40,353 nucleotides of DNA from Peribacillus frigoritolerans (lineage in GTDB: Bacteria > Bacillota > Bacilli > Bacillales > DSM-1321), in contig NZ_JAUUTW010000041.1 in assembly GCF_030676415.1 (NCBI RefSeq), positions 1 to 40,353 on the forward strand, written 5' to 3'. The position numbers were made by a program, and so were the translations under genes. Below, piece after piece: positions 23,868-33,329 of the stretch. Each line of letters opens with the position of its first letter. Positions within the stretch are counted from its first letter, which is position 1. The notes beneath the pieces were generated by a model. It saw only the letters and a program-made list of their open reading frames with translations. It had not been told where the DNA came from and did no database searches.

Positions 23868-24814
23868 ATGCCAAAAAGGAAACTTATAATAAGCCAAAAT
23901 TTGAATGAGCTCTTATTACAGAAATTTAAGAATCGGTTCCCGACTGGACTGTTATCACTGGAAGATCTCCGGAACTATGGAGAGACCATATAGCCGATGC
24001 TGAAGTGATCGCAGGATGGTAAGCGGAGATGTCTGAATCGATTGTCGCAAGCGAAGTAAAATGGATCCAGACATGGAGTGAAGGAGTGAATGCTTTACGT
24101 CTGGAAAATTCAGAACAAAAGGATGTCCAGATTACAACTGCAAATGGCGTTCATGCGTATCCCATGTCAGAAACGATTTTTGCTTTAATGCTTGCCTTAA
24201 CAAGAAAAGTAGATACATATATTAAGCAACAGCAGGCAAAGACTTGGCATCACGGACATATGAAGCAGGAAATTCATGAAAAGACCATCGGGATCATCGG
24301 TGTTGGAAAAATCGGAAAGGAAACCGCCAAGGCATTTGGCATGACCGTATTAGGAATGCGCCATTCCGGTAAATCAGAAGAATTTGTCGATGAGATGTTC
24401 ACAAAAAAACAATTGAATGATCTTCTTCCTAGGTGCGATTTTATTGTCGTGACATTACCATTGACCCCAGAAACACGGAATATGTTCGGGAAAAAAAATT
24501 CGAGTTAATGAAACCCTCTCCGCTTTTTTCATTAATATAGGAAGGGGAAATATCGTCATTCAGAACGAATTGGTTCAAGTGCTTAAAGACAAAGATATTG
24601 CGGGTGCTGGACTTGATGGGTTTGAAACGGAGCCACTTCCTGAGAATAGCCCATTATGGAGTTGAACAATGTAATCCTCTCGCCGCACACATCAGGAAAT
24701 ACAGAATTTTACGACCAAAGGCTCATTCAGGTTATTTTCATGCCGAATTTAAAGAACTATCTAAATGGTAAAACACCTTCAACAAATTTACTTGATAACA
24801 AAAAAGGCTATTAA
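23868..24814 (+). pseudogene. Broken D-isomer-specific 2-hydroxyacid dehydrogenase
   Basis: A good start (AGGAGG and ATG at 23868) is followed by a frameshift within about 40 codons. The main open part (24029-24508) has TTANGVHAYPMSETIFALML and the NAD-binding GIIGVGKIGKETAKAFGM, the hallmark of phosphoglycerate-dehydrogenase-like enzymes. After VVTLPLTPETRNMF a second frameshift leads into FINIGRGNIVIQNELVQVL and AGAGLDGFETEPLPENSPLW in another frame, and a third near 24660 into NVILSPHTSGNTEFYDQRL, ending in TAA at 24812-24814. All catalytic segments are recognisable but no single frame covers them, so the gene is inactive unless sequencing errors are at fault. Confidence 0.88.
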
Positions 24815-24884
24815 GAATTGTTCATTGTCTTTGCACATAAATAATATTCCCTTGTTAGCTTGCAGATTCCGACATTATCTGTTA

Positions 24885-24998
24885 TATTTAAAAAGAATTA
24901 TTTTTGTTCGGGAAGATTGATAAGTGAAAAACTTTTCGTCTAATGATTGAGCAAGGGTAGTAACACAATGTGTGGATTCACACTAGGAGGCAACAACA
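24885..24998 (+). promoter_or_regulatory. Long leader of cspC
   Basis: About 110 nt between a probable promoter (near GTTATATTTAAAA, 24879-24891) and the start. It contains a small hairpin GTGTG-gatt-CACAC just before the AGGAGG ribosome site. Csp mRNAs commonly have long, structured leaders that change fold with temperature; that this one does is an inference. Confidence 0.45.
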
Positions 24999-25199
24999 AT
25001 GGAACAAGGTAAAGTAAAATGGTTTAACGCAGAAAAAGGATTTGGCTTCATCGAACGCGAAAACGGAGACGATGTATTCGTACATTTCTCAGCTATCCAA
25101 AGCGAAGGATTCAAATCATTAGACGAAGGTCAAGAAGTTACTTTTGAAGTTGAGCAAGGTCAACGCGGACCCCAAGCTACAAACGTTCAAAAAGCGTAA
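24999..25199 (+). CDS. cspC: Cold shock protein CspC
   Basis: A 66-residue single cold-shock domain, an RNA/ssDNA chaperone. RNP1 is KGFGFIE and RNP2 is VFVHFSAI. The N-terminus MEQGKVKWFNAEKGFGFIER and the segment QSEGFKSLDEGQEVTFEVEQ are almost the same as B. subtilis CspC and differ from CspB and CspD, hence the name. AGGAGG lies 10 nt upstream of the ATG. A terminator follows. Confidence 0.93.
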   Translation: MEQGKVKWFNAEKGFGFIERENGDDVFVHFSAIQSEGFKSLDEGQEVTFEVEQGQRGPQATNVQKA

Positions 25200-25219
25200 T
25201 TTTAAATACAATATATAAC

Positions 25220-25247
25220 GGACCCTACTTGTAGGGTCTGTTTTTTT
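25220..25247 (+). terminator. Terminator of cspC
   Basis: GACCCTAC / GTAGGGTC stem with seven T residues. Confidence 0.9.
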
Positions 25248-25264
25248 ATTGAAAAAGCAATCAT

Positions 25265-25292
25265 AAAAAAACCCTATTCACAGGGAATAGGG
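25265..25292 (-). terminator. Probable terminator of the crotonase gene
   Basis: CCCTATTC / GAATAGGG stem, followed on the reverse strand by a T run (A7 at 25265-25271). It lies about 135 nt beyond the crotonase stop. Confidence 0.6.
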
Positions 25293-25425
25293 AACATGAA
25301 ACAAGTTTAGTAAATGGTAAACCCAGTATAACACACTGAGAAAAGAAACCCTAATTTATCCGAAAAGTAAAAATTATCACGCACTTCCGAAGCCCTGGAT
25401 TCCCTGACCTGACCTTACCATCCAT

Positions 25426-26280
25426 TCATTTCTTATCCACTTCATATGTTCGATCCGTTCCCCATGGATAAAACGGAGGCATATCAGTGCTGCTTTTCAT
25501 TTTGAAATCGGCTTTCCTTTTTTTGAGGAAAGCTTCGATCCCTTCTAGTGCATCCGCTTGTTTTCCGGTCCAATGAATCATTTTCGATTCTATTTTGTGT
25601 GATTCAACAGGATGATTTGCACCGAGCATCGTCCACATTAACTGCCGGGATAGCGTCACAGAGACGGAAGATGTATTTTCAGCAATGTCTGTTGCAATTT
25701 CCATTGCAGCAGACATCAATTCGTCGGGCTCGACGATCTTGTTTACCAACCTTCCCTCAAATGCTTCACTGGCCGAAATCATCCTGCCGGTAAAAATCCA
25801 TTCGGAAGCTTTCCCCATTCCAACAAGTCTAGGTAAGAACCAGCCGCTGCATGCCTCCATCGTTATCCCCCGCCTCGCAAATACAAAACCCATTTTTGCA
25901 TCTGTTGAAGCAATTCTAATGTCCATGGGCAAAGTCATTGTTATCCCAATCCCGACTGCCGCTCCATTAATGGCCGCTATCATAGGTTTCTTCATCTCAA
26001 AAATCCGTAATGATAACATTCCCCCTGCATCGCGATATTCAACCAAAGGAGTGTGATCCATAAAGGTTTCTGCACCTTTTTCCAAATCCATTCCAGCACA
26101 AAAAGCATCACCAGCGCCAGTTAAAATAACGGCTCGTACGTCATCATTTTCATCCGCCTCATTAAAAGCGTGAATCATCTCCTCACACATCTTTTCATTG
26201 AAAGCATTCATTTTCACAGGACGATTAAGAGTAACAATCATGACACGGTCGACGATTTCACTAGTTATCGTGGAATACAA
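25426..26280 (-). CDS. Enoyl-CoA hydratase/isomerase (crotonase) family protein
   Basis: A 284-residue crotonase-fold protein. The first oxyanion-hole segment is GAGDAFCAGMDLEKG and the second is INGAAVGIGITMTLPMDIRI. The position usually held by one catalytic Glu is in ARRGITMEACSGWFLPRLVG, with MEACSGW replacing the more usual PExG. Crotonases hydrate or isomerise acyl-CoA; the exact reaction is not readable. The C-terminal tail (SSTDMPPFYPWGTDRTYEVD) is longer than in minimal members. The start is a TTG at 26280 with GGAGGGA about 6-8 nt upstream. It is monocistronic. Confidence 0.88.
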   Translation of the reverse strand: MYSTITSEIVDRVMIVTLNRPVKMNAFNEKMCEEMIHAFNEADENDDVRAVILTGAGDAFCAGMDLEKGAETFMDHTPLVEYRDAGGMLSLRIFEMKKPMIAAINGAAVGIGITMTLPMDIRIASTDAKMGFVFARRGITMEACSGWFLPRLVGMGKASEWIFTGRMISASEAFEGRLVNKIVEPDELMSAAMEIATDIAENTSSVSVTLSRQLMWTMLGANHPVESHKIESKMIHWTGKQADALEGIEAFLKKRKADFKMKSSTDMPPFYPWGTDRTYEVDKK

Positions 26281-26458
26281 TAACAGTCCCTCCTTCTCTC
26301 ACAAATTGAAACATTCAACAGAATTTAATTTTTACATATAATTACATATTATATGTTTTATTTTCAGATTCCTAGTTATTTATTTTGACATACCGATAAA
26401 TAATTTAAGTCTGACCGATAATCGCTTCTTTTCTAAAAATATTTTATATAAATGTGTA

Positions 26459-26494
26459 AAAAAAGACCAGTCGCAAATGCAACTGGTTTTTTTG
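26459..26494 (-). terminator. Terminator of the opp operon
   Basis: ACCAGT-c-GC, 4-nt loop, GC-a-ACTGGT, with A and T runs on both sides; directly after the oppF stop on the reverse strand. Confidence 0.85.
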
Positions 26495-26495
26495 T

Positions 26496-27488
26496 TTACC
26501 AATATAAATGACAAGCAACGAAATGCCCTGGTTTTTGTTCTTTCCATTCAGGTACCGCACTGGAGCATATCTCCATCGCTTTAGGGCAGCGAGTCCGGAA
26601 TACACAGCCGCTCGGCGGATTGATCGGACTTGGGACATCGCCTTTAAGTACGATTCTTTCCCGTTTAATAGTGGGGTCTGGTATTGGCACTGCAGAAAGC
26701 AAGGCCTGTGTGTAAGGGTGAAGCGGATCTTTCGTTAAAGAATCACTATCCGAAAGTTCCATCATTCTTCCAAGGTACATGACTAAAATGCGATCTGAAA
26801 TATACTTGACCATCGATAAATCATGCGCGATGAATAAATAAGTCAATCCCATTTCTTTTTGCAGCTCTTTTAATAAGTTGACAACTTGAGCCTGTATCGA
26901 AACATCCAAGGCAGAAATTGGTTCATCACAAACGATGAATTTAGGATTTAAAGCCAACGCCCTTGCAATTCCAATACGCTGGCGTTGTCCGCCACTGAAT
27001 TCATGCGGAAAACGAGTAATATGTTCCGGACTTAAACCAACTAGCTTTAACAGGTCTTCCACCCGTTTTCTTCGCTCTTTACCTTTTGATATCCCATGAA
27101 TGGCAAGTGGTTCCCCAATCAATTCCTCCACCTTCATCCTTGGGTTCAAGGATGCGTAGGGATCTTGGAAAATCATTTGTATTTCACGGCGGATATGTGA
27201 CATTTCCCCGGGTTTGTAATCGAAAATATTTTTGCCCTGAAAAAGAACTTCTCCATCTGTCGGTTCATAAAGCCGAGTGATTGTACGACCTGCAGTCGAC
27301 TTACCGCAACCGCTTTCCCCAACAAGACCGACAGTTTCCCCTGGGTAGATTTTGAGATCCAAACCATCTACCGCTTTCAGCGATTGAGAACCAATAGGAA
27401 AATACTTCTTCAGATTCTTTATTTCAACAAGAGGAGAATTTTCGTTGTCTGTCTTTTCTTTTACGGCCTTATTTTTCAGTGAAACCAT
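26496..27488 (-). CDS. oppF: Oligopeptide ABC transporter ATP-binding protein OppF
   Basis: A 330-residue ABC ATPase. Walker A is GESGCGKST (57-65), the signature is FSGGQRQRIGIARALALNPK, Walker B is FIVCDEPISALD, and the C-terminal oligopeptide domain has CVFRTRCPKAMEICSSAVPE. ARRGxx-like SLNPRMKVEELIGEPLAIHG is typical of OppF. The start at 27488 has AAAGGAGGAG about 5 nt upstream and lies 13 nt behind oppD. It powers peptide import with OppD. Confidence 0.93.
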   Translation of the reverse strand: MVSLKNKAVKEKTDNENSPLVEIKNLKKYFPIGSQSLKAVDGLDLKIYPGETVGLVGESGCGKSTAGRTITRLYEPTDGEVLFQGKNIFDYKPGEMSHIRREIQMIFQDPYASLNPRMKVEELIGEPLAIHGISKGKERRKRVEDLLKLVGLSPEHITRFPHEFSGGQRQRIGIARALALNPKFIVCDEPISALDVSIQAQVVNLLKELQKEMGLTYLFIAHDLSMVKYISDRILVMYLGRMMELSDSDSLTKDPLHPYTQALLSAVPIPDPTIKRERIVLKGDVPSPINPPSGCVFRTRCPKAMEICSSAVPEWKEQKPGHFVACHLYW

Positions 27489-27501
27489 TTGTTCTCCTCC
27501 T

Positions 27502-28515
27502 TTATACATTAGTCGATGCTTGCACCTGTGCTGCCTTTGCCATAGGGTGGTGCAGCCAGCATGCGGCTGTCTGACCTTCTTCCACTACTTCAAGCTCCGG
27601 ATCATGGTCTTTGCACACTTTCATTGCTGATTCACATCTTGGATAAAATGGGCATCCTTTTGGCGGATCCAATAAATCCGGTGGTGATCCGATAATCGGA
27701 ACCAACGGAGCCGTTTTTTCCATATCCAGCCTTGGCACCGTTTTAAGCAGACCTCTTGTATATGGATGCTGCGGGTTTGAAAATATAGCTTCCACCGTAC
27801 CCGTCTCCACGACCTTGCCTGCATACATGACGACTACCCGTTCACAAGTTTCCGCAACCACACCTAAATCATGAGTGATTAAAATGATGGAAGTATCCAT
27901 TCTTCGCTGGATATCTTTCATCAGTTCCAAAATTTGCGCTTGTATCGTTACATCCAATGCTGTTGTAGGTTCATCGGCAATCAGCAATTTCGGTTCACAA
28001 GCAAGGGCCATTGCTATCATCGCCCTTTGGCGCATACCACCTGAAAACTCATGCGGATATTGCTGCATCCTTTTTTCCGGCTGTGGAATACCTACCAGTT
28101 TGAGTGTTTCCAACGCCCGTTCGTATGCATCATTTCGGGACATGTTTTTATTATGCTTTAAAATGCCTTCCATGATCTGGCTGCCGATTTTTGTCGTTGG
28201 ATTGAGCGAAGTCATCGGATCCTGGAAAATCATGCTGATTTCATTTCCGCGAATCTTCTGCATTTCCTTTTCACCCATTTTAAGAAGGTCTTTACCGCCA
28301 AAGTTTATCGACCCTTTTCCATACTCTGCTGGAGGTGTTTCCAGTAATCTCATGATAGATTTCGCTGTAACACTTTTGCCGCATCCGGACTCCCCAACAA
28401 TGGCAACGGCTTCCCCTTTTTTTACATCAAAGTTCACGCCGCGAACCGCTTGCACTTTTCCTGCATAAGTATGGAAGGTGATGTGTAAATCGTTGACTTC
28501 TAATAGGTTCTCCAT
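27502..28515 (-). CDS. oppD: Oligopeptide ABC transporter ATP-binding protein OppD
   Basis: A 337-residue ABC ATPase with Walker A GESGCGKS (41-48), the signature FSGGMRQRAMIAMALACEPK, Walker B LLIADEPTTALD, and the Cys-rich oligopeptide motif PFYPRCESAMKVCKDHDPEL near the end. Two consecutive ATG codons follow a GGAGGG site; the second (28515) has the better spacing of 7 nt. It lies about 47 nt after oppC. Confidence 0.93.
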   Translation of the reverse strand: MENLLEVNDLHITFHTYAGKVQAVRGVNFDVKKGEAVAIVGESGCGKSVTAKSIMRLLETPPAEYGKGSINFGGKDLLKMGEKEMQKIRGNEISMIFQDPMTSLNPTTKIGSQIMEGILKHNKNMSRNDAYERALETLKLVGIPQPEKRMQQYPHEFSGGMRQRAMIAMALACEPKLLIADEPTTALDVTIQAQILELMKDIQRRMDTSIILITHDLGVVAETCERVVVMYAGKVVETGTVEAIFSNPQHPYTRGLLKTVPRLDMEKTAPLVPIIGSPPDLLDPPKGCPFYPRCESAMKVCKDHDPELEVVEEGQTAACWLHHPMAKAAQVQASTNV

Positions 28516-28564
28516 CATCGTCCCTCCTATTCTAGTAATATCAAATCTTTATGTTAGGACTCAT

Positions 28565-29494
28565 TTATTTCCGTAGTTTTGGATCTAGGGCATCCTGTAA
28601 TCCGTCACCAGCCACATTGAACGCGAACATGGTTAAGGAAATCAATATTGCCGGGATTAAAAGTTGATAGAAATTCCCTACCAGAATGCTTCCCAGGGCA
28701 TCACTTGTCAATGTTCCCCAGCTTGCCTGAGGCGCAGGCACTCCCAGCCCCAAAAAGCTAAGTGTCGCTTCGGCAAAAATAGCAGTAGGTACAGTCAAGG
28801 TTAAATTGACAAGGATCGGCCCCATTGTATTTGGAATCATGTGTTTTCTTAAAGTCCAGCTCGTATTGGCTCCAGAAATGGTAGCAGCATGGATATATTC
28901 ATTCTCTTTTAGTTGTAAAACCTGTCCACGTACCAGTCGCGCCATCGGTATCCAGCCTGTGATCGACATCGCAATGATGATCGGCAGAATACCAGGTTTT
29001 AATACGACCATCATTAAGATAACCATCAATAGGTATGGGATCGCATAGATCACCTCGGCAAACCGCATCATGATATTATCTGTGCGTCCACCGCGAATGG
29101 CTGAAATCCCGCCATAAAGGACACCAATTAAAAAGTCAATCAGCGCTGCCATCAATCCAATGAACAAGGATATCCTCGCACCGTACCAAGCTCGTGTAAA
29201 TAGATCCCTTCCTGATGAATCCGTTCCAAACCAATGCTCGCTATTTGGGCTTAGATTCCTTTTCTCGAAATCTTGTCCATAATAAGTATATCCGTTAATA
29301 TACGGGCCAAAAATCGCCATCAAGACCAAGAGGATTATAAGAACAAACCCCGTCATCGCCAGCTTATTTTCTTTAAAACGACGCCAGACGTCAGACCAAT
29401 ATGAAACAGTAGGTCTGGCTATTTTTTCGGCTTCCTTAAAGTTGCCTTCAGCGGGTTGGAACATATCTTCGGTTAAATGCACTTTATCTGCCAT
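28565..29494 (-). CDS. oppC: Oligopeptide ABC transporter permease OppC
   Basis: A 309-residue permease with an N-terminal cytosolic extension (OppC_N) and about six TM segments. Family segments: EHWFGTDSSGRDLFTRAWYG, ARISLFIGLMAALIDFLIGV, the EAA loop YIHAATISGANTSWTLRKHM, IPNTMGPILVNLTL, and GLGVPAPQASWGTL. Its ATG overlaps the TAA of oppB (TAATG), which implies translational coupling and equal amounts of the two permeases. Confidence 0.94.
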   Translation of the reverse strand: MADKVHLTEDMFQPAEGNFKEAEKIARPTVSYWSDVWRRFKENKLAMTGFVLIILLVLMAIFGPYINGYTYYGQDFEKRNLSPNSEHWFGTDSSGRDLFTRAWYGARISLFIGLMAALIDFLIGVLYGGISAIRGGRTDNIMMRFAEVIYAIPYLLMVILMMVVLKPGILPIIIAMSITGWIPMARLVRGQVLQLKENEYIHAATISGANTSWTLRKHMIPNTMGPILVNLTLTVPTAIFAEATLSFLGLGVPAPQASWGTLTSDALGSILVGNFYQLLIPAILISLTMFAFNVAGDGLQDALDPKLRK

Positions 29495-30423
29495 TATTTC
29501 TTCTCCCCCGTCACTTTAATTCTAGGATCAATCAACGTATAGGCTATATCAACGATGAATATCAATAGGATAAGTACCGCACTATACACAATTGTGGAAC
29601 CAAGAATGACCGGGTAGTCTCTGTTGGATATTCCCTTTACGAACATATCTCCCATGCCCGGAATACCAAAAATACGTTCAATGATGAAGCTTCCTGTCAC
29701 GATATTGGCCGTTAGGATGCCCAGAATCGTGATAATCGGCAATAACGCATTCCGAATCGCATGTTTGATTATGACACCGCTCCGTTTCAATCCTTTGGCC
29801 TTTGCTGTCAAAATGTAATCCTGCCCCATTACTTCAAGCATGCTTGTCCGCATCAATCTCGCGATGAAAGCAAGCGGCATCATCGAAAGGGCAATGGATG
29901 GTAAAATGGTATGCTGCCATGTCGCCCATGTAGCGACAGGGAATATATTCCATTTTATCGCAAAATAATTGATTAAAATAGTCGCCAGGATAAAGTTAGG
30001 AACGGAAATCCCTACGATGGCAATGACCATTGATAAATAGTCGGGCCATTTATTTCTTTTCAGTGAAGCCACTACACCCAAAATTAACCCAAAGAAGATG
30101 GCAATCACCAATGCTTGTGCCCCTAAGTGCAAGGACACTGGAAATCCCTTCAAAATGTAATCATTCACAGAAATGGATGAGGATTTCAATGAAGGACCAA
30201 AATCAAATTGAACGACTTCCAATAAATAATTCCCATATTGGGTCAACAACGGCTTGTCCAATCCATAGTGGACTTGAAGGTTTTCATAAACAGCAGGAGG
30301 CATGGCTCCTTCTTTCGCAAATGGATTTCCCGGAATCGTATGCATTATGATGAACGTTAATGTAATAACAGCCCATAAAGTAATAATCGCCCATTTAAAA
30401 CGGTTTAATGTATATCTCAACAT
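29494..30423 (-). CDS. oppB: Oligopeptide ABC transporter permease OppB
   Basis: A 309-residue permease. It starts MLRYTLNRFKWAIITLWAVI, contains HTIPGNPFAKEG and YGLDKPLLTQYGNYLLEVVQ typical of OppB/DppB, the EAA loop YILTAKAKGLKRSGVIIKHA, and ERIFGIPGMGDMFVKGISNR. The start at 30423 has GGGGTG about 6 nt upstream; a slightly longer frame to 30441 includes that site. It is separated from oppA by a terminator-like hairpin. Confidence 0.94.
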   Translation of the reverse strand: MLRYTLNRFKWAIITLWAVITLTFIIMHTIPGNPFAKEGAMPPAVYENLQVHYGLDKPLLTQYGNYLLEVVQFDFGPSLKSSSISVNDYILKGFPVSLHLGAQALVIAIFFGLILGVVASLKRNKWPDYLSMVIAIVGISVPNFILATILINYFAIKWNIFPVATWATWQHTILPSIALSMMPLAFIARLMRTSMLEVMGQDYILTAKAKGLKRSGVIIKHAIRNALLPIITILGILTANIVTGSFIIERIFGIPGMGDMFVKGISNRDYPVILGSTIVYSAVLILLIFIVDIAYTLIDPRIKVTGEKK

Positions 30424-30500
30424 GGTAATCACCCCAATCATCGATTTTCTAAGGAGTTGAAAACGGAAATGAATTCATGAAATATTCAAATTCGCAATTG

Positions 30501-30540
30501 AAAAATGGGGTATGTCCTTAATCGGACATACCTCCCATTT
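30501..30540 (-). terminator. Intercistronic hairpin between oppA and oppB
   Basis: AAATGGG-GTATGTCC pairs with GGACATAC-ct-CCCATTT, about 15 bp, and on the reverse strand is followed by five T residues. As it lies inside the operon it probably acts as a partial terminator or RNA 3'-end stabiliser, giving more oppA mRNA than oppBCDF. Confidence 0.75.
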
Positions 30541-30556
30541 CACTTTTATCCTTCTA

Positions 30557-32191
30557 TTATTTTTTATCCGCGTAAATAAAGTTCGGATAAGCATTAATCG
30601 GAGCAAAAACTCCAGTAACATTCGATTTAACCATATATGGTTTTGTATAGAAGTAAATCGGAAGGATCGGCATTTCTTGAATCAGAACTTCCTCTGCTTT
30701 ATGTAAAGCAGCCATGCGTTCTTTTGGATCCATTGTAGATTTTGCCTCTTTTAATAAACCATCATATTCTTTGTTCGACCAATTTGCATCATTATAGGCA
30801 CCGTCCGTTTCCCAAAGCATGAAGGTCATTGGGTCAACATAGTCACCAACCCATCCTGCACGGGAAATTTCAAAGTCGCCAGCTTTTTCACGATCAAGCT
30901 TAACTTGGAATTCTGCATTTTCAAGTGTCACTTCAACACCCAGGTTATCGCGCCACATTCCTTGAACGGCTTCAGCAATTTTCTTATGGGTATCTAAAGT
31001 ATTATACAAAATTGAAAAATTAGGTAATTCTTTCATGCCTTCTTCAGCAAGACCTTCTTTTAACAATTTCTTGGCTTCAGCAACGTTTTCCTCAAATAGG
31101 TTACCAGTATTTTCCTGGAAATCTCCAGTTGCATCAGGAATGCCCGGCGGGATTACTCCATAGGCAGGCTTTTGACCGCCTTGAGCAACATTTTCAGTAA
31201 TCTTTTTACGTTCGATAGCCATTGATAGCGCTTTCCTAACCTTTTCATTGTTGAAAGGTTTTACTTCCGTATTAAAGTTGTAATAGTAGACAGCAAGTTC
31301 TGCGCCGTTTTTGAATTCTTTGTCGCCAGAATTAACCAATTGGCCTTGCACGTCCACTGGCAGTGGATAAGCGATATCCAATTCGCCACTTTGATACATT
31401 TGCCATGCTGTATTTTCATCTTCAATTAGAGCAAAGTTAACCGCATCCAATTTGATTTTATCTTTATCGTAGTAATTTTCATTCTTTTCGATTTTCAGGC
31501 TTTCTTTATGTTTCCACTCCGTTAATTTGAACGGACCGTTCGAAACGTGTGTTTTTGCATCCAAAGCCCATTTTGGATTTTCTTCCTGTACCTTTTTATT
31601 GATTGGGTAGAAAGTATAGAAAGAAGTCAAGTCAAGGAAATATGGTGTAGGCTGCTCCAAAGTAACGACTAACGTATGTTCGTCTGTGGCCTTAACACCT
31701 ACGTCCTCTTCCTTCCCTTTCTTACTGTTGTAAGCTTCCCCGCCTTTAAGATAATAAAGTTGGTAAGCATAATCAGCAGCTGTTTCCGGTTTCAAAGCAT
31801 ATTTCCAAGCATATTCGAAGTCATTGGCTGTAAGCGGATCTCCATTTGACCATTTCAAACCATCTTTCAATTTGAATGTCCATGTTAATCCATCTTCACT
31901 GATTTCCCATGATTCTGCAGAACCAGGTACGATTTTGCCTTCTTCTGTTTTCTTTGTCAGTCCCTCAAACGTATGTTCAAGGATCCATGATTCATGAGTA
32001 CCTTGTGCATTCGCAGGGTGAAGCGAACCTGGTTCACTCGAGTTATTTACGTTTAATACTTTTGAGTTGGCTGAGTCACCCGAGCCGCCTTCTTTTTCAT
32101 TCGAAGTTTCCTTCGAACCGCCATTGCATGCCGCAAGCATTAGCATGATGGCCATAAGAAGAGCAAGCACTGAAAATTTAGACTTTTTCAA
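30557..32191 (-). CDS. oppA: Oligopeptide-binding lipoprotein OppA
   Basis: A 544-residue SBP_bac_5 lipoprotein, the extracellular peptide receptor. The signal peptide ends in the lipobox LMLAAC (Cys22). Family segments include NNSSEPGSLHPANAQGTHES, the LTWTFKLKDGLKWSNGDPLT segment followed by ANDFEYAWKYAL, and SNGPFKLTEWKHKESLKIEK. The start is TTG 32191 with a GAGGGGG site upstream. It leads the operon oppABCDF. In Bacillus Opp also takes up signalling peptides of the Phr/PapR type; a broken RNPP-like regulator lies 3.4 kb away, though no link is shown. Confidence 0.94.
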   Translation of the reverse strand: MKKSKFSVLALLMAIMLMLAACNGGSKETSNEKEGGSGDSANSKVLNVNNSSEPGSLHPANAQGTHESWILEHTFEGLTKKTEEGKIVPGSAESWEISEDGLTWTFKLKDGLKWSNGDPLTANDFEYAWKYALKPETAADYAYQLYYLKGGEAYNSKKGKEEDVGVKATDEHTLVVTLEQPTPYFLDLTSFYTFYPINKKVQEENPKWALDAKTHVSNGPFKLTEWKHKESLKIEKNENYYDKDKIKLDAVNFALIEDENTAWQMYQSGELDIAYPLPVDVQGQLVNSGDKEFKNGAELAVYYYNFNTEVKPFNNEKVRKALSMAIERKKITENVAQGGQKPAYGVIPPGIPDATGDFQENTGNLFEENVAEAKKLLKEGLAEEGMKELPNFSILYNTLDTHKKIAEAVQGMWRDNLGVEVTLENAEFQVKLDREKAGDFEISRAGWVGDYVDPMTFMLWETDGAYNDANWSNKEYDGLLKEAKSTMDPKERMAALHKAEEVLIQEMPILPIYFYTKPYMVKSNVTGVFAPINAYPNFIYADKK

Positions 32192-32894
32192 AAAATATTC
32201 CCCCTCATCTTTAATCTTTCTTAGGATATTCCCATTTAAGAGATTATCCTTCTAGCACCTATTAATCTTCCGTATAGTACAAATAATGTCAGCGAGGAAA
32301 GTTAGAAGCATTCATTGCAGGAATTCACCTAAAACAACTAGCGAACCGTTTGCATAAATCTGAATTTCTCCCTAAAAAAAGCATTAATGCAGTTTACTAG
32401 TAAAAAATCACCCTCTTTTCAACCTCGCTAAAGGTACTATACCTCGAATTAAAGATGTTGAATTTTAAGTATATTACGAATAAACCAAAAAATCAATAAA
32501 CCGATGAGTACTTTTTCACAATATAGTAATTATTTTCTAATCAATTCGATCTAGATACTAGGTAAAAAGAAATGATAACCTTTTTGATGTAAAATGACTT
32601 CCGACTTCCAGTGGTTTTTTCAAACACCTTTATACCAGTATTCATATAAGTTCGCTCGTCTATTTTTTCTAAATATTCTAATAACTCAAGCGGGTTGTTT
32701 GCTAAGACCACTTTCCTAGCAAACCATTCCCAATTAAATTATAAACTTTAGTAGAATAATGCATTCCCTCAATAAATTATTGAGTTCTGCTTAAACGCAT
32801 TCCAAATAATGGATAATAACTATATGGGAATAGAAATATTCCATCAGTCACTCACCATTATGTATCCGTCGATTCAATGAAAGATGACGCTTCA
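32192..32894. other. Long intergenic region upstream of oppA
   Basis: About 700 bases, AT-rich, with no intact gene. It must hold the oppA promoter, but none stands out. A perfect palindrome TTTACTAGTAAA lies at 32393-32404. A reverse frame (32541-32736) looks like a protein fragment and is listed separately. Nothing else is recognisable. Confidence 0.6.
32541..32736 (-). pseudogene. Possible remnant of an unidentified coding sequence
   Basis: On the reverse strand, about 63 codons are open between stops. They read WEWFARKVVLANNPLELLEY then LEKIDERTYMNTGIKVFEKT and a basic end (KSFYIKKVIISF). The composition is protein-like, but there is no proper start with a ribosome site. It may be a fragment of a deleted gene. 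I cannot name a family. Confidence 0.3.
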
Positions 32895-33329
32895 TCATTT
32901 ATGATTAAATAAATATAATGACACGAAAAGTAAGCAAATGCCTGCCACCTTTTTCGCATCCAATGGGATGCGTACTCCTCCAAATAAACCGAAATGGTCA
33001 ATGACGGCCCCAATCAGTATCTGGCCTGCAATAACACCGACCAATGCAGGGGCCACTCCGATCTGAGGGACGACCAATACTATCACAATCACATAGATAG
33101 CCCCTAATAGTCCACCTATCAATTGCCATTTTGGTACAGATGCGACAGCAGACATATTTCCATTTCCCGCAAACAAAACAATAAATAATAAAGCGAGTGT
33201 CCCGATTCCAAACGAAATGAAAGAAGCTTCAATGACCCCCACTTTTTTCCCTAATCCACCATTGATTTGTCCTTGTATGGCAATGGTGATGCCGCCTAGG
33301 ACCGCAAGCAACGGAAATAGTATCTTCAC
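32895..33329 (-). CDS. DMT superfamily protein, YdcZ (DUF606) family
   Basis: A 144-residue membrane protein with about five hydrophobic segments. ILFPLLAVLGGITIAIQGQI followed by NGGLGKKVGVIEASFISFGI is the standard start of the DUF606/YdcZ family, half-sized relatives of EamA drug/metabolite transporters that act as dimers; the substrate is unknown. The middle has a second family motif, LVVPQIGVAPALVGVIAGQI then LIGAVIDHFGLFG. I start at the GTG at 33329 because AAAAGGAG lies 9 nt upstream; the ATG at 33356 lies before it. It is a single gene. Confidence 0.85.
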   Translation of the reverse strand: MKILFPLLAVLGGITIAIQGQINGGLGKKVGVIEASFISFGIGTLALLFIVLFAGNGNMSAVASVPKWQLIGGLLGAIYVIVIVLVVPQIGVAPALVGVIAGQILIGAVIDHFGLFGGVRIPLDAKKVAGICLLFVSLYLFNHK

